Below the pieces are notes generated by a model that saw only the letters and a program-made list of their open reading frames with translations, was not told the DNA's origin and did not search any database. From contig SIBJ01000003.1 of NCBI GenBank assembly GCA_009695195.1, positions 1-64,000 on the forward strand: 64,000 bases of DNA. The letters are read 5' to 3'. Made by a program: the position numbers and the translations under genes. The stretch's first letter is position 1. Every line of letters begins with the position of its first letter. The DNA comes from Pedosphaera sp. GTDB lineage: Bacteria; Verrucomicrobiota; Verrucomicrobiia; Limisphaerales; JADLHS01. Positions 39,591 to 48,018 of this stretch are shown here, piece after piece.

Positions 39591-40067
39591 TTAAATTCCC
39601 ATCTTCGCCAGTTCGTTCTGCAACGCGAGTTGGAATTGCTGCACGTCTGCGGCGGCAGGTTTGTAACCCTGCACCGCCGGCACCACACCCAACCGACCCG
39701 TCTGATCCAGATACCAATCGGCATTCTGGCCGTCGCTGAACGTGACCTTGCCGCTGACCATCGTGCCGGGACGCGCGAGTTGATCCACCGCCACGGAAAC
39801 GCCGCCCGCCGGCGCGTCGGCGCCGGGAACTTCAGGTGCGAGCGGTGACGCAGCGGCAGCCGGCGCCGTCAACGGGCTGGGAGCGGGCGGCTTCGGCGGC
39901 TCCGGGTCTTTGGGCGTGAGCTTGAGATCGTCCACGAGAAAGCGGACTTCCATGTAAGTCATCTGAACCCCCAGTTCCTTGCCGATGCGGTTCTGGATTT
40001 CGGAAAGTTTGAGTCCGTCCGCGATCCACGCGGCGACCTTCTGACGTTGATTCTCGTCCAATTTCAT
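39591..40067 (-). CDS. hypothetical protein with N-terminal helix-turn-helix-like region
   Basis: From the ATG at 40067 (MKLDENQRQKVAAWIADGLK) 158 residues. The first 55 residues (LSEIQNRIGKELGVQMTYMEVRFLVDDL) look like a small helical DNA- or protein-binding domain. A Pro/Ala linker (EPPKPPAPSPLTAPAAA) follows, then a compact C-terminal beta domain (GTMVSGKVTFSDGQNADWYLDQTGRLGVVP). I remember this arrangement from conserved verrucomicrobial proteins, but no function is known. It is divergent from the sigma factor gene. Confidence 0.75.
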   Translation of the reverse strand: MKLDENQRQKVAAWIADGLKLSEIQNRIGKELGVQMTYMEVRFLVDDLKLTPKDPEPPKPPAPSPLTAPAAAASPLAPEVPGADAPAGGVSVAVDQLARPGTMVSGKVTFSDGQNADWYLDQTGRLGVVPAVQGYKPAAADVQQFQLALQNELAKMGI

Positions 40068-40225
40068 AATGCGATACGATGGGTATTTTGGACGAACCGC
40101 CAGCGTTTCAACAGAAATCTTTTCTATCACCACGGTTCAGGCCAATTTCCTAGGCGAAGCCTGCCCAAACATTTCCGCAAAATGTTTTCGGTTTTCCGTT
40201 CAGGGCGGCAGCCTATCGGTGAAAC

Positions 40226-41917
40226 ATGAACGAGCGACGTCAAGATTTTGAACTGCTCCAGCGGTTCGCGCGCCACGGCGAGCAATCCGCCTTCGCCGAT
40301 GTCGTGCGCCGACATCTTGATCTCGTCTTCGCAACGGCGCTACGAAAACTGGAAGACCCGGGCGCGGCGCAGGAGGTCGCGCAAAACGTCTTCACCGTGC
40401 TGGCCCGCAAAGCGTGGCGGTTCGCGCCGGACGATTCCCTTCCGGCGTGGCTCTACAAGACGGCGTTGCTCGAATCCAAATCCTGGCTGCGCGGCGAACT
40501 GCGCCGTCGTCGCCGCGAAGAAACCGCCGCCGAACTGGGCACGACCATGAAAACCCCGAACGAACAACCCGCGTTCAACGCCCTCGTGCAGTTGCTGGAT
40601 GAAGCGTTGCTTTCTCTCCGCGAAAAGGACCGCACCGCGCTGCTGCTGCGCTTCTACGAAAGCCTATCGCTGCGTGACGTGGGCGTCTCGCTCGGCGTGG
40701 GCGAGGACGCGGCGCAGAAGCGCGTGCAAGGCGCGCTCGAAAAACTTTCTCAATTCTTTCAGCACCGTGGTTTCAAGACCGTAACCGTGGCCGCGTCCGC
40801 CGCCGCGCTTCAGCACACGGCCGCATCAGCATCGGCGGCTACGGCCAGCGCCGTGGTGAGTTTTGCATTGGCAGCGGCACCACCGGCGCTGGCCGGTTTG
40901 ACCGCGCTGCTCGCGCGGCTGGCGAGTTTGTCCACGCCACAAGTTGCGGCGTTGTGCCTCGCGTTGGCCGCCGTGCCCGTGGGGTTGCAATTAAACGAGC
41001 GGCGCGGCGCGAGCGAAGAAGCGAGGCGGATTCAAACACAACTTCTCGCCACCCGTAACGAACGTGCAACTGTGCAAGCGGAGATTGAACGGTTGCGGGC
41101 GAGTTCCGAAAGCTTGGAGATGTCCCTCGCCAAAGCGAACGAGAGTTCAGCCCGCGCCGCGGAGTCCACAGAAAAATTCGAGGCGTGGAAGAGGCGGATT
41201 CGCGAGCAGCTCACCGGCGCCGAATACCGTTGGCCGGAGGATTCGCCGTTGGTGCGGATTCCGAAATCGGCCCTGCCCAAACTAAGTGCTGGCACGCCAA
41301 TTCTACCACCGGGCGTCATCAAACCTTCTGCGCGTAAACTGATGGGTTTGACGCCGTCGGAACGTCAGACTTTGGAAGAAACACTTCGCCGGCATTTTGC
41401 GGAGGTAGAAGGAGACATGGAAGCCGGGGTCTATGAGACAAACAAACCCTGGCGCGGCAGTTTTCCAGACACCGTGATCGCCACCAAGGTGTTCGTCGTT
41501 CCAGCATTGGGTGATGAAACAAAAGCGCGCGCGGATCGGGTGCTGGCAGATATGCGCGCCATTCTTGGGGAGGTACGGTGGCCGCTGGTGCGGGCCAAAC
41601 TCGAGGAGCACGGCACTTACACGCTGGACCAGGTCCTGCATCTCGACGTGAATAAATCGGCGCAGCAACTGTTGGTCTGGGTCGCACCTGGCGACAAGGG
41701 AACGCCGACCATGGGTTATTCATGGGCGAACGATCAAATGATGATGAGCATGAATAGGGGGACGCTTTCCATGTTTCTTCCGGATGGCGACCCGAACAAA
41801 ACAGTACGCTCCGAGGAACTCGGCCGATCCTATCTGGCGGAAGCCCTGCGCCGACGGGGATTGAGTTGGTTTGAGGAACAGGCGATCAGCCGATGGGGAA
41901 AGGAGACCAAGCGATGA
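40226..41917 (+). CDS. ECF-family RNA polymerase sigma factor with long C-terminal membrane extension
   Basis: A 563-residue protein. Residues about 8-85 are sigma region 2 (RFARHGEQSAFADVVRRHLDLVFATALR) and about 120-175 region 4 (LREKDRTALLLRFYESLSLRDVGVSLGVGEDAAQKRVQGALEKL). After an Ala-rich stretch with one or two hydrophobic helices (about 210-260) comes a coiled-coil and a periplasmic or cytosolic domain of 300 residues unlike a sigma factor. The extension may act as its own anti-sigma or sensor part, common in Verrucomicrobiota. The stop overlaps the start of the next gene (ATGA), whose product has a similar domain, so they probably work as a pair. Confidence 0.88.
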   Translation: MNERRQDFELLQRFARHGEQSAFADVVRRHLDLVFATALRKLEDPGAAQEVAQNVFTVLARKAWRFAPDDSLPAWLYKTALLESKSWLRGELRRRRREETAAELGTTMKTPNEQPAFNALVQLLDEALLSLREKDRTALLLRFYESLSLRDVGVSLGVGEDAAQKRVQGALEKLSQFFQHRGFKTVTVAASAAALQHTAASASAATASAVVSFALAAAPPALAGLTALLARLASLSTPQVAALCLALAAVPVGLQLNERRGASEEARRIQTQLLATRNERATVQAEIERLRASSESLEMSLAKANESSARAAESTEKFEAWKRRIREQLTGAEYRWPEDSPLVRIPKSALPKLSAGTPILPPGVIKPSARKLMGLTPSERQTLEETLRRHFAEVEGDMEAGVYETNKPWRGSFPDTVIATKVFVVPALGDETKARADRVLADMRAILGEVRWPLVRAKLEEHGTYTLDQVLHLDVNKSAQQLLVWVAPGDKGTPTMGYSWANDQMMMSMNRGTLSMFLPDGDPNKTVRSEELGRSYLAEALRRRGLSWFEEQAISRWGKETKR

Positions 41918-42810
41918 AAAAAATCCTGCTGGGCTTGATCGTTCTCGGCATCGGCGGCGGAGTATTCCTTGCCGCACATCGGTCAACGAAACTACTTCGA
42001 GGAGAAACGCGCGTTGCCCGGGAGTCGTGGATGACGCAAACTCAATCGGTAGCCCACGCACAGCGCGCGCAGATTGAACTAGTCAGCCGTGTTCGCAAGT
42101 TGAAGCAAACACTCGCGCGGTCGCAAGCTGCGGCAGAGAGCGCCCTCTGGTCAGCCCTCAAAACCAATCACGCGCGGCGCTTCACGCCGGAGTTACGGGA
42201 GCTTCTGCTCGAGGAATTGGGTTTCAACTGGCGGTCTGCGGAGGAATACATCGTCGTCAGCAAAGAAACGCTTCGGGATGTTTCCATGCCTGCCGTCCGC
42301 CGCGGCAAGCTGAGCGATCTCGCCGCCACGATTCTGGCCATGACGCCGGAAGAGCGCGGGCAGGTCGAAGCGGCCATCCAACGCGGCCAGGTGGAGTTCA
42401 AGGAATGGTCGTTGTCACACACGGAAAGAAGCGAGCCGAAGGATGACGTTGTGGCGCAATACACCTTGACAAACGATCCAGCCATGTCGCAGAGCTTGAG
42501 CAACACCTTTGCCGCCGGAGTTTTTGACGCGCTCGGTACGGAACGGGCGGAGTTGTTGCTGAATTACGCGAGCGACTGGATGAGAGACATCGGTGTTCAG
42601 GGCGAAACGACGACAATGACGGTCAAACGCTACCTGGCCGGAGATGAGCAACACTTGAATGTCCAGTTACAGCAAGCAGGCGGCACCAGCTCTCAGGACG
42701 TATCGCCACATTTCTTCCCGGAAGTATTTCGGCCGCTATTTCCGAAAGGTTGGGTTGATCTGGCGAAGCGGGAAGGCTTCGAGTTGCCCAAGGAGTTTCT
42801 AGAGAAGTAA
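41914..42810 (+). CDS. membrane-anchored partner of the ECF sigma factor
   Basis: From the ATG at 41914 (MKKILLGLIVLGIGGGVFLA) 298 residues: an N-terminal membrane anchor or signal helix, a coiled-coil (AHAQRAQIELVSRVRKLKQTLARSQAAAES) and an alpha/beta domain of about 200 residues. The pattern (LTPEERGQVEAAIQR-like TPEERGQVEAAIQRGQVEF ... YASDWMRDIGVQG ... FRPLFPKGWVDLAKREGFELP) parallels the C-terminal extension of the sigma factor (LTPSERQTLEETLRRHF), suggesting a shared origin. It is translated by stop-start overlap with the sigma gene. Regulator function is inferred from that coupling only. Confidence 0.72.
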   Translation: MKKILLGLIVLGIGGGVFLAAHRSTKLLRGETRVARESWMTQTQSVAHAQRAQIELVSRVRKLKQTLARSQAAAESALWSALKTNHARRFTPELRELLLEELGFNWRSAEEYIVVSKETLRDVSMPAVRRGKLSDLAATILAMTPEERGQVEAAIQRGQVEFKEWSLSHTERSEPKDDVVAQYTLTNDPAMSQSLSNTFAAGVFDALGTERAELLLNYASDWMRDIGVQGETTTMTVKRYLAGDEQHLNVQLQQAGGTSSQDVSPHFFPEVFRPLFPKGWVDLAKREGFELPKEFLEK

Positions 42811-42943
42811 CCGGCGTTGACCAGGAACAAAACAGTCAGACGCACGCGATGCCGTTTGTTCTGCGAAGGAACTGAGCGCAGACTTGCCAGACTGGCCAAA
42901 TCGCCCGCTTGCATCCGGCCTCGACCACTCATAAATTGCGGCC

Positions 42944-43156
42944 ATGACACTCGCGGATTTTCCAGCGTTGACGAATCTCCCCAAGCGCCAGCGCCTCCAA
43001 CTCGCGGAGGAGCTATGGTTCTCGAGCGTGGACGACACTTCCCCCGTCAGCCCGCGCCAGCGAGCCGTGCTGGATGAGCGTTGGAGCGCCTATAAAAACG
43101 GTCGCGCAAAACGCCTGTCCCTTGCCGAATTGGAACGCCGACTCGCGCGCAAGTGA
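42944..43156 (+). CDS. addiction-module antitoxin component (PF09720 type)
   Basis: A 70-residue protein: LPKRQRLQLAEELWFSSVDD ... SPRQRAVLDERWSAYKNGRAKRLSLAELERRL. This is the pattern of the short 'putative addiction module component' family, which regularly precedes ParE/RelE toxins. The stop overlaps the GTG start of the toxin gene. Upstream, positions 42811-42943 show no obvious promoter. Confidence 0.88.
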   Translation: MTLADFPALTNLPKRQRLQLAEELWFSSVDDTSPVSPRQRAVLDERWSAYKNGRAKRLSLAELERRLARK

Positions 43157-43473
43157 GGACCCAGCCCGTCGAATTCCTGGAGTTTGTCGAGTTCGACCTG
43201 CGACAGGCGCGCGGATTTTACGATTCGTGGCTGCCGCGAGGCGCGGAACAGTTTCGGGACAAATTTCGTGAAACCATTTCGTGGATCGAATGGAATCCGG
43301 AACTTTTTCAACGGAAGTACAAACACTACCGCCGAGCCATCATCCGCCGGACGTACTTTGGCATCTTCTACGTGATCGAGCCGGAAGTGACCGTGGTGGT
43401 GGCGGTGTTGGACTTGCGCCGTGAGCCGAAAGTAATCCGCCGGATGCTGAAAGCCCGAAGCGAGCGCGAGTAA
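43153..43473 (+). CDS. ParE/RelE-superfamily toxin
   Basis: A 106-residue protein starting at a GTG (43153) that overlaps the antitoxin stop. It has the ParE pattern: VEFLEFVEFDLRQARGFYDSWLPRGAEQF at the N-terminus, IEWNPELFQRKY and the C-terminal RAIIRRTYFGIFYVIEPEVTVVVAVLDLRREP, whose beta strand and Arg cluster are typical. ParE toxins poison gyrase and RelE toxins cleave mRNA. The sequence favours ParE because the RelE catalytic set is not evident. It is convergent with pyrB, 11 nt apart. Confidence 0.88.
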   Translation: MRTQPVEFLEFVEFDLRQARGFYDSWLPRGAEQFRDKFRETISWIEWNPELFQRKYKHYRRAIIRRTYFGIFYVIEPEVTVVVAVLDLRREPKVIRRMLKARSERE

Positions 43474-43484
43474 CGTCAGGAATG

Positions 43485-44429
43485 TCAGCCCGCCGCGATT
43501 TCCTGCGGGCCTTTGCCGCCGTTCACGAGGAACAACACGGCCATGCGCACAGCGATGCCGTTCGTCACCTGCTCCAATATCAACGAGCGGGCGCTGTCGG
43601 CGATGTCACTGTCAATTTCCACACCGCGATTCACCGGGCCGGGGTGCATGATGAGCGCGTCAGGTTTTGTCTGCGCGAGCCGGGCTTTGTTCAGGCCGAA
43701 GAGTTGCGTGTATTCGTTGAGGCTCGGGAACATTGTCTGGCGCTGGCGCTCGTGCTGGATGCGCAGCAGGTGAATGATGTCCGCGTCGCGGATGGCGTCG
43801 TCCAAATGATGCGTCACGCGGCAGCCCATCGCCTCGAAGGTGCGCGGGACGAGCGTGGCCGGGCCGCAGAGCGTGACCTTCGCGCCGAGCTTCGTGAGCG
43901 CCCAGATGTTCGAGCGGGCGACGCGGCTGAACAAAATGTCGCCGAGGATCGTGACGTTCAGGCCTTCAATCTTGCCTTTGCGCTCGCGGATGGTGAATGC
44001 GTCGAGCAACGCCTGCGTGGGATGTTCGTGCGCGCCGTCGCCGGCGTTGATGACGTGGGCGTTGAGCACGCGCGAAAGAAAATGCGCCGCGCCCGCCGCG
44101 CTGTGGCGGATGATGATGAAATCAATGTTCAACGCCTCCAGATTTTTCGCCGTGTCCTTGAGCGTCTCGCCTTTCTTCAATGACGATGCTTCGGCGGTGA
44201 AGTTGATGATGTCGGCGGAGAGGCGTTGCTCAGAAAGCTCGAAACTGGTGCGCGTGCGGGTGGACGGCTCGACGAACAGGTTCACCACCGTGCGACCGCG
44301 CAATGCCGGAACTTTCTTGATCGCTCGCTCGCCGACGGCTTTAAAAGCGCGCGCGGTGTCGAGCACGGTGACGATCTCGTCCGCCGTGAGCGATTCGATG
44401 TCGAGGAGATGTTGGCGATTCCAGCTCAT
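43485..44429 (-). CDS. pyrB: aspartate carbamoyltransferase catalytic chain
   Basis: A 314-residue enzyme for the second step of UMP synthesis (carbamoyl phosphate plus aspartate). Motifs are [18 protein letters not shown] (phosphate loop), [49 protein letters not shown], and the C-terminal [17 protein letters not shown]. Length is usual for the class-B type that works without PyrI. pyrR lies 227 nt upstream on the same strand, separated by a repeat pair. pyrC, its common third partner, is absent. Confidence 0.96.
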   Translation of the reverse strand: MSWNRQHLLDIESLTADEIVTVLDTARAFKAVGERAIKKVPALRGRTVVNLFVEPSTRTRTSFELSEQRLSADIINFTAEASSLKKGETLKDTAKNLEALNIDFIIIRHSAAGAAHFLSRVLNAHVINAGDGAHEHPTQALLDAFTIRERKGKIEGLNVTILGDILFSRVARSNIWALTKLGAKVTLCGPATLVPRTFEAMGCRVTHHLDDAIRDADIIHLLRIQHERQRQTMFPSLNEYTQLFGLNKARLAQTKPDALIMHPGPVNRGVEIDSDIADSARSLILEQVTNGIAVRMAVLFLVNGGKGPQEIAAG

Positions 44430-44467
44430 GTGCGCGCGAAAAAGCGGAAATGAGGTTTGTATGTTGG

Positions 44468-44628
44468 CTCGCCCTCACCCTGACCCTCTCCCCCGGGGAG
44501 AGGGGACAGCAATCGGCAATTCTCTCTTACTTCAAGGTCGCTTGACCACCTCAGCCGCCGGTTCTCGCCAGTGACAGCGAATAATTCTCCCTCTCCCCGG
44601 GGGCGAGGGCCGGGGTGAGGGCGAGCGT
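44468..44628. repeat. paired 'ctctcccc' palindromic units between pyrR and pyrB
   Basis: gccctcaccctgaccctctcc (44470 on) with a gagaggggacagc end, and ttctccctctccccggggg (about 44585) with ggccggggtgagggcgagc, form an inverted pair. They fill most of the 227-nt space between pyrR and pyrB, where an attenuator might otherwise be looked for. Confidence 0.85.
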
Positions 44629-44655
44629 CACACGAATTCAATGTCAGGCGTAAAA

Positions 44656-45189
44656 TCATTTTCTTTCCACCACAACCTCATCCTCCACGCCCGCTTCCCC
44701 AACGCGCACACGAACCTTTTCCGCGAGCGAGGTGGGCACGTTTTTGCCGACAAAGTCCGCCTTGACCGGCAGTTCGCGATGGCCGCGGTCAATCAGCACA
44801 GCAAGTTGGATTTTTTTGGGCCGGCCAAAATCGTTCAGCGCATCCATCGCGGCGCGGATCGTCCGTCCGCTGAACAGCACGTCGTCCACCAGCACGACGG
44901 TTTTGCCGGTCACGTCGAATGGGATGACGGTCGGATGAATCTTCGGCGCGGCGCGTTGATCGAGATCGTCGCGGTGCATGGAAACGTCGAGGCTGCCGGA
45001 GGAAACGGCGCCGCCCCAGATGCCAGCGAGCAACGTGGCCAATCGCTCCGCCAGCGGCACACCGCCGCGCTGGATGCCGACGAGCACCACATCGCCGCCG
45101 CCTTCGTTGCGCTCGGTGATCTCGTGCGCGATGCGCGTGAGCGCGCGCTGGATGGCCGCAGCGTTGAGGACGATGGCGGATTCAGGCAT
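44656..45189 (-). CDS. pyrR: PyrR-type bifunctional regulator/uracil phosphoribosyltransferase
   Basis: From the ATG at 45189 ([20 protein letters not shown]) 177 residues. Hallmarks are [30 protein letters not shown] followed by a beta hairpin, and the PRPP-binding loop [23 protein letters not shown]. PyrR in Gram-positives binds pyr mRNA to cause attenuation. It also has weak uracil phosphoribosyltransferase activity. Next to pyrB this indicates pyrimidine-responsive control. An upstream ORF extension comes from the 'caccaagc' repeat and was excluded. Confidence 0.94.
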   Translation of the reverse strand: MPESAIVLNAAAIQRALTRIAHEITERNEGGGDVVLVGIQRGGVPLAERLATLLAGIWGGAVSSGSLDVSMHRDDLDQRAAPKIHPTVIPFDVTGKTVVLVDDVLFSGRTIRAAMDALNDFGRPKKIQLAVLIDRGHRELPVKADFVGKNVPTSLAEKVRVRVGEAGVEDEVVVERK

Positions 45190-45190
45190 A

Positions 45191-45320
45191 CAAGAAAGCT
45201 CCAAATTCCAAGCACCAAGCTCCAGAGAAATTCCAAGCACCAAGCTCCAACTCCGACAACGGGCACAGCCGTTCGGCTGTTTGGAGCTTGGCGCTTCTCT
45301 GGATGTTGGAGCTTGGAGGT
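45191..45320. repeat. 'caccaagctccaa' word inverted repeat
   Basis: Repeated aagctccaaattccaagcac words (45191-45250) face tttggagcttggcgcttctc-type complements up to about 45320. It lies directly before pyrR and displaces its native leader. Same family as 1749-1855 and 3483-3565. Confidence 0.8.
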
Positions 45321-45351
45321 TGGTGCTTGCCGAAATCCGGTCGCCGGTCGC

Positions 45352-45388
45352 ACCAAAGAAAAATGCGAACCCAAGGCGGCGGGTTCGC
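45352..45388 (-). terminator. intrinsic terminator upstream of pyrR
   Basis: On the minus strand gcgaaccc and gggttcgc (45388-45381 and 45372-45365) form a perfect 8-bp stem with an 8-nt loop and are followed by atttttcttt. It lies 76 nt after the stop of the 73-residue gene and about 165 nt before pyrR, so it may simply end the upstream gene. A PyrR-controlled attenuator is possible but no antiterminator was found. Confidence 0.75.
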
Positions 45389-45464
45389 GGTTGAAAGAGT
45401 TTTTTTCATGTTGCGCCTTCGCGACCTCGCAGGGCCGCGTTAAAGGTGCTGTGGTTCCGAAAGT

Positions 45465-45686
45465 TTAGTTTTGCGTCTGGGTCTGGCGCTGCCGGCGCCA
45501 TTTGGAGCGGTGCTTGACGATCCAGTCCGTCAGCGCGCGCTCGAAGCCGATGTCATGTCCGGCTTTTTCCGACTCGATCCATTTGTGTTTCAAAATCTCC
45601 TCGCGCTCGGCCTGGAACTCGCGGTAGAGCGACGAATTTTTCAGCAGGTCGCCCGGCTGGAGGGATTCTTTAGGTTGATCCGACAT
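45465..45686 (-). CDS. conserved small protein
   Basis: From the ATG at 45686 (MSDQPKESLQPGDLLKNSSL) 73 residues. The centre YREFQAEREEILKHKWIESEKAGHDIGFERALTDWIVKHRSKWR is a charged helical motif that I remember as a widespread small-protein family found next to nucleotide or stress genes, without an assigned function. The final seven residues (RQTQTQN) look like low complexity. Followed by an intrinsic terminator. Cytosolic. Confidence 0.7.
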   Translation of the reverse strand: MSDQPKESLQPGDLLKNSSLYREFQAEREEILKHKWIESEKAGHDIGFERALTDWIVKHRSKWRRQRQTQTQN

Positions 45687-45805
45687 ACGCCAAAAGTTCA
45701 ATTTCACTGGACACTACGCCCGCGGTGGTTCTGTGACAATTCAATTTTCATCGGGGAAAAGCCTGAATTGTCTCCGGGGCGGTCCGGTGGGAATGGCTCG
45801 ATTGA

Positions 45806-46864
45806 TTAACTGAATTTTTGTTTTACCGCCTCCGCAATCTTCAAGAACGCCTGGCCCGCCGGTTTGTCCGGTGCGGAAACCACCACCGGCACGCCGCGGT
45901 CGCCGCCTTCGCGGATTTCGGTGAAGATCGGGACTTCGCCGAGGAACGGAATTTTCAACCGCTCCGCCTCCTTGCGTCCGCCGCCGTGGCCGAAGATTTC
46001 CACGCGCTCGCCGTTCGGCGTGGTGTAGTAACTCATGTTCTCCGCGATGCCGAGGATGGGCACGTTCACTTTCTCGAACATCGCGATGCCTTTGCGCACG
46101 ACGCCGAGCGACGCTTCCTGCGGCGTGGTCACGATCACGCCACCGTCCAGCGGCACGGTCTGGCAAAGGGTGAGTTGCGCGTCGCCGGTGCCCGGCGGCA
46201 GATCCACGAGCAGAAAATCCAGTTCGCCCCAGTCCACCACCGTGATGAACTGCTGGATCGTCCGCTGAATCATCGGTCCGCGCCAGATGACGGGCTGGTC
46301 GTCGTTCAACAGGAAGCCCATGCTCATCAACTTCACGCCGTGGCTCGTCGGCGGAATCATTTTCTCGTCATCGCTCAGGCCGGGCCGTTGATTGATGCCC
46401 ATCATCAGCGGAATGCTCGGGCCGTAGATGTCGCAGTCCAGCAGGCCGACGCGCGCGCCGAGATGCCGCAGGCCGCACGCGAGATTCACCGACATGGTGG
46501 ACTTGCCCACGCCACCCTTGCCGCTGGCGACGGCCACGATGCGTTTGATGCCGGGCACGCGGTTTTGATTCGCCCACGGAGCCCCGCCGCCGGCGGGTGC
46601 AGCGCCCGGCGCGGCAGCGGGTTGTTTCACTTCCACGTGAACGTGCTGCACGCCCGGCAACGCCTTCAGCACGCGTTCACAATCGGTTTTGATCTGCGCG
46701 GCGGCCTCGGCGTTGGCGGTGGTCAGCAGCATCGAGACACTGACCGCGCCGTTGGCGGCGTTGGCTTCCTTGATGAGGCCGAAGGAAACGATGTCGCGCG
46801 AATAGCCGGGATATTTCACGGCCTTCAACGCGTTCTTGATGTCGTCGGACGAAAGGTTGCTCAT
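45806..46864 (-). CDS. mrp: Mrp/NBP35-type Fe-S cluster carrier ATPase
   Basis: From the ATG at 46864 (MSNLSSDDIKNALKAVKYPG) 352 residues. Residues 1-90 are the MIP18/DUF59 domain. A Pro/Ala linker with GAAPAGGGAPWANQNRVPG follows, then the P-loop ATPase with deviant Walker A VASGKGGVGKSTMSVNLA, DCDIYGPSIP, DYLLVDLPPGTGD-like LDFLLVDLPPGTGDAQLT and NMSYYTTPNGERVEIFGHGGG. The CxxC of classic Mrp is replaced by the YYTTPNG region. It helps deliver Fe-S clusters. An ORF start at 47083 is repeat-derived. Confidence 0.93.
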   Translation of the reverse strand: MSNLSSDDIKNALKAVKYPGYSRDIVSFGLIKEANAANGAVSVSMLLTTANAEAAAQIKTDCERVLKALPGVQHVHVEVKQPAAAPGAAPAGGGAPWANQNRVPGIKRIVAVASGKGGVGKSTMSVNLACGLRHLGARVGLLDCDIYGPSIPLMMGINQRPGLSDDEKMIPPTSHGVKLMSMGFLLNDDQPVIWRGPMIQRTIQQFITVVDWGELDFLLVDLPPGTGDAQLTLCQTVPLDGGVIVTTPQEASLGVVRKGIAMFEKVNVPILGIAENMSYYTTPNGERVEIFGHGGGRKEAERLKIPFLGEVPIFTEIREGGDRGVPVVVSAPDKPAGQAFLKIAEAVKQKFS

Positions 46865-46920
46865 GAGCGAAACCAAGTTGCCAGCCACGCGCGTGAAGGC
46901 AAGTTCCGTTGAGAGGGAAA

Positions 46921-47025
46921 CCAGGAAACATCCAACGTCCAACAACCAACATCCAACATCCAACATCGAACAATGAACCGCGCCGGACATTGGATGTTCG
47001 ATGTTGGATGTTGGATGTTCGTCCC
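46921..47025. repeat. 'atccaac' heptad-word inverted repeat
   Basis: catccaacgtccaacaacc words (46928 on) are answered by ggatgttcgatgttggatg words up to 47025. It lies between the divergent mrp and PuuD-like genes. Same family as 941-1028, about 46 kb away. Confidence 0.82.
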
Positions 47026-47099
47026 ATCCCGAATTCTTCCTTGACCCTCCACCGCAGCCGCGCACCCTGCTGCCGTCCGACAACCAAACCGTCTCAGCT

Positions 47100-47909
47100 A
47101 TGAACGCCGAATTTCAACAATGGCTCGAAATCGCGCTCCGATGGGCGCACGTCTTCGCTGGCATCATGTGGGTGGGCGCCACGTTCTTCTTCACCTGGCT
47201 GGACGGGCGGTTCGAGGAACTGGCGAAAGAACCGGCGCCGCCCGGCGAAAAGAAATTCGTCTGGATGGTCCACAGCGGCGGCTTCTACGCGGTGGAAAAG
47301 CAAAAAGTCCCGCAGCTCATGCCGGGCACGTTGCACTGGTTCAAGTGGGAGGCCGGCATCACGTGGATCACGGGCATCCTTTTGTTCGGGCTGCTGTTTT
47401 ATCACGGCGGCTACCTGATCAACTTTGAAGACGCGCCGATCACCAAAGGTGCGGCCATCGGACTGAGCGTCGGCCTGCTGCTCGCGGGCTGGGTCGTTTA
47501 CGATCTGTTCTGGAAATTTTGCAAGAGCGACGCGCTCGGCGTTGCCGTTTGTTACGCGTTCGTGGTGCTGACGTCGTGGATTTGCTGCAAGTATTTCACC
47601 GGTCGCGCCGCCTACATGCAACTCGGCGCGATGTTCGGCACCATCATGGCCGCGAACGTCTGGATGCGCATCCTCCCCGCGCAACGCCGCATGGTCGCAG
47701 CGCTCAAAGCGGGCCAACAACCGAACCTCGAAGAAGGCGCGCGCGCCAAGACCCGCTCGAAGCACAACACCTTCATCGTGCTGCCGGTCGTCTTCACGAT
47801 GATCAGCAATCACTACTCCGGCACGTACGGCAGCCGTTACAACTGGATCATTCTTTCAGCGCTGGTGCTCGTCGGCTGGATTTCGGCGAAGCTCATCCGG
47901 CGGGCGTGA
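47100..47909 (+). CDS. PuuD-like (urate hydroxylase) membrane protein without cytochrome domain
   Basis: From the ATG at 47100 (MNAEFQQWLEIALRWAHVFA) 269 residues. It has about seven or eight transmembrane helices with the GIMWVGATFFFTWLDGRFEEL segment, HSGGFYAVEKQKV, LHWFKWEAGITWITGILLFGL and the C-terminal RSKHNTFIVLPVVFTMISNHY, all typical of the DUF989/PuuD membrane domain. PuuD of Agrobacterium has an added cytochrome c for urate oxidation, absent here, so the activity is open. No purine catabolism genes flank it, although purC is next. Confidence 0.87.
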   Translation: MNAEFQQWLEIALRWAHVFAGIMWVGATFFFTWLDGRFEELAKEPAPPGEKKFVWMVHSGGFYAVEKQKVPQLMPGTLHWFKWEAGITWITGILLFGLLFYHGGYLINFEDAPITKGAAIGLSVGLLLAGWVVYDLFWKFCKSDALGVAVCYAFVVLTSWICCKYFTGRAAYMQLGAMFGTIMAANVWMRILPAQRRMVAALKAGQQPNLEEGARAKTRSKHNTFIVLPVVFTMISNHYSGTYGSRYNWIILSALVLVGWISAKLIRRA

Positions 47910-48018
47910 AAGTTGGCGTCCACGCTGTGGCGTGTTTCCGGACAAGCTGAAGGGTGAACTCCGGCGCTGCCTTCGTTTGAGTCTTGAACCGCGAAATCCG
48001 ATTCGCATACTTCGCCGC

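Noticed and set aside
45182-45409. ORF starting [17 protein letters not shown] upstream of pyrR as a possible pyrimidine attenuator leader
   Set aside because: It runs through the terminator and then the 'caccaagc' repeat, has no run of informative codons and no antiterminator was found. The hairpin is better explained as the terminator of the preceding gene.
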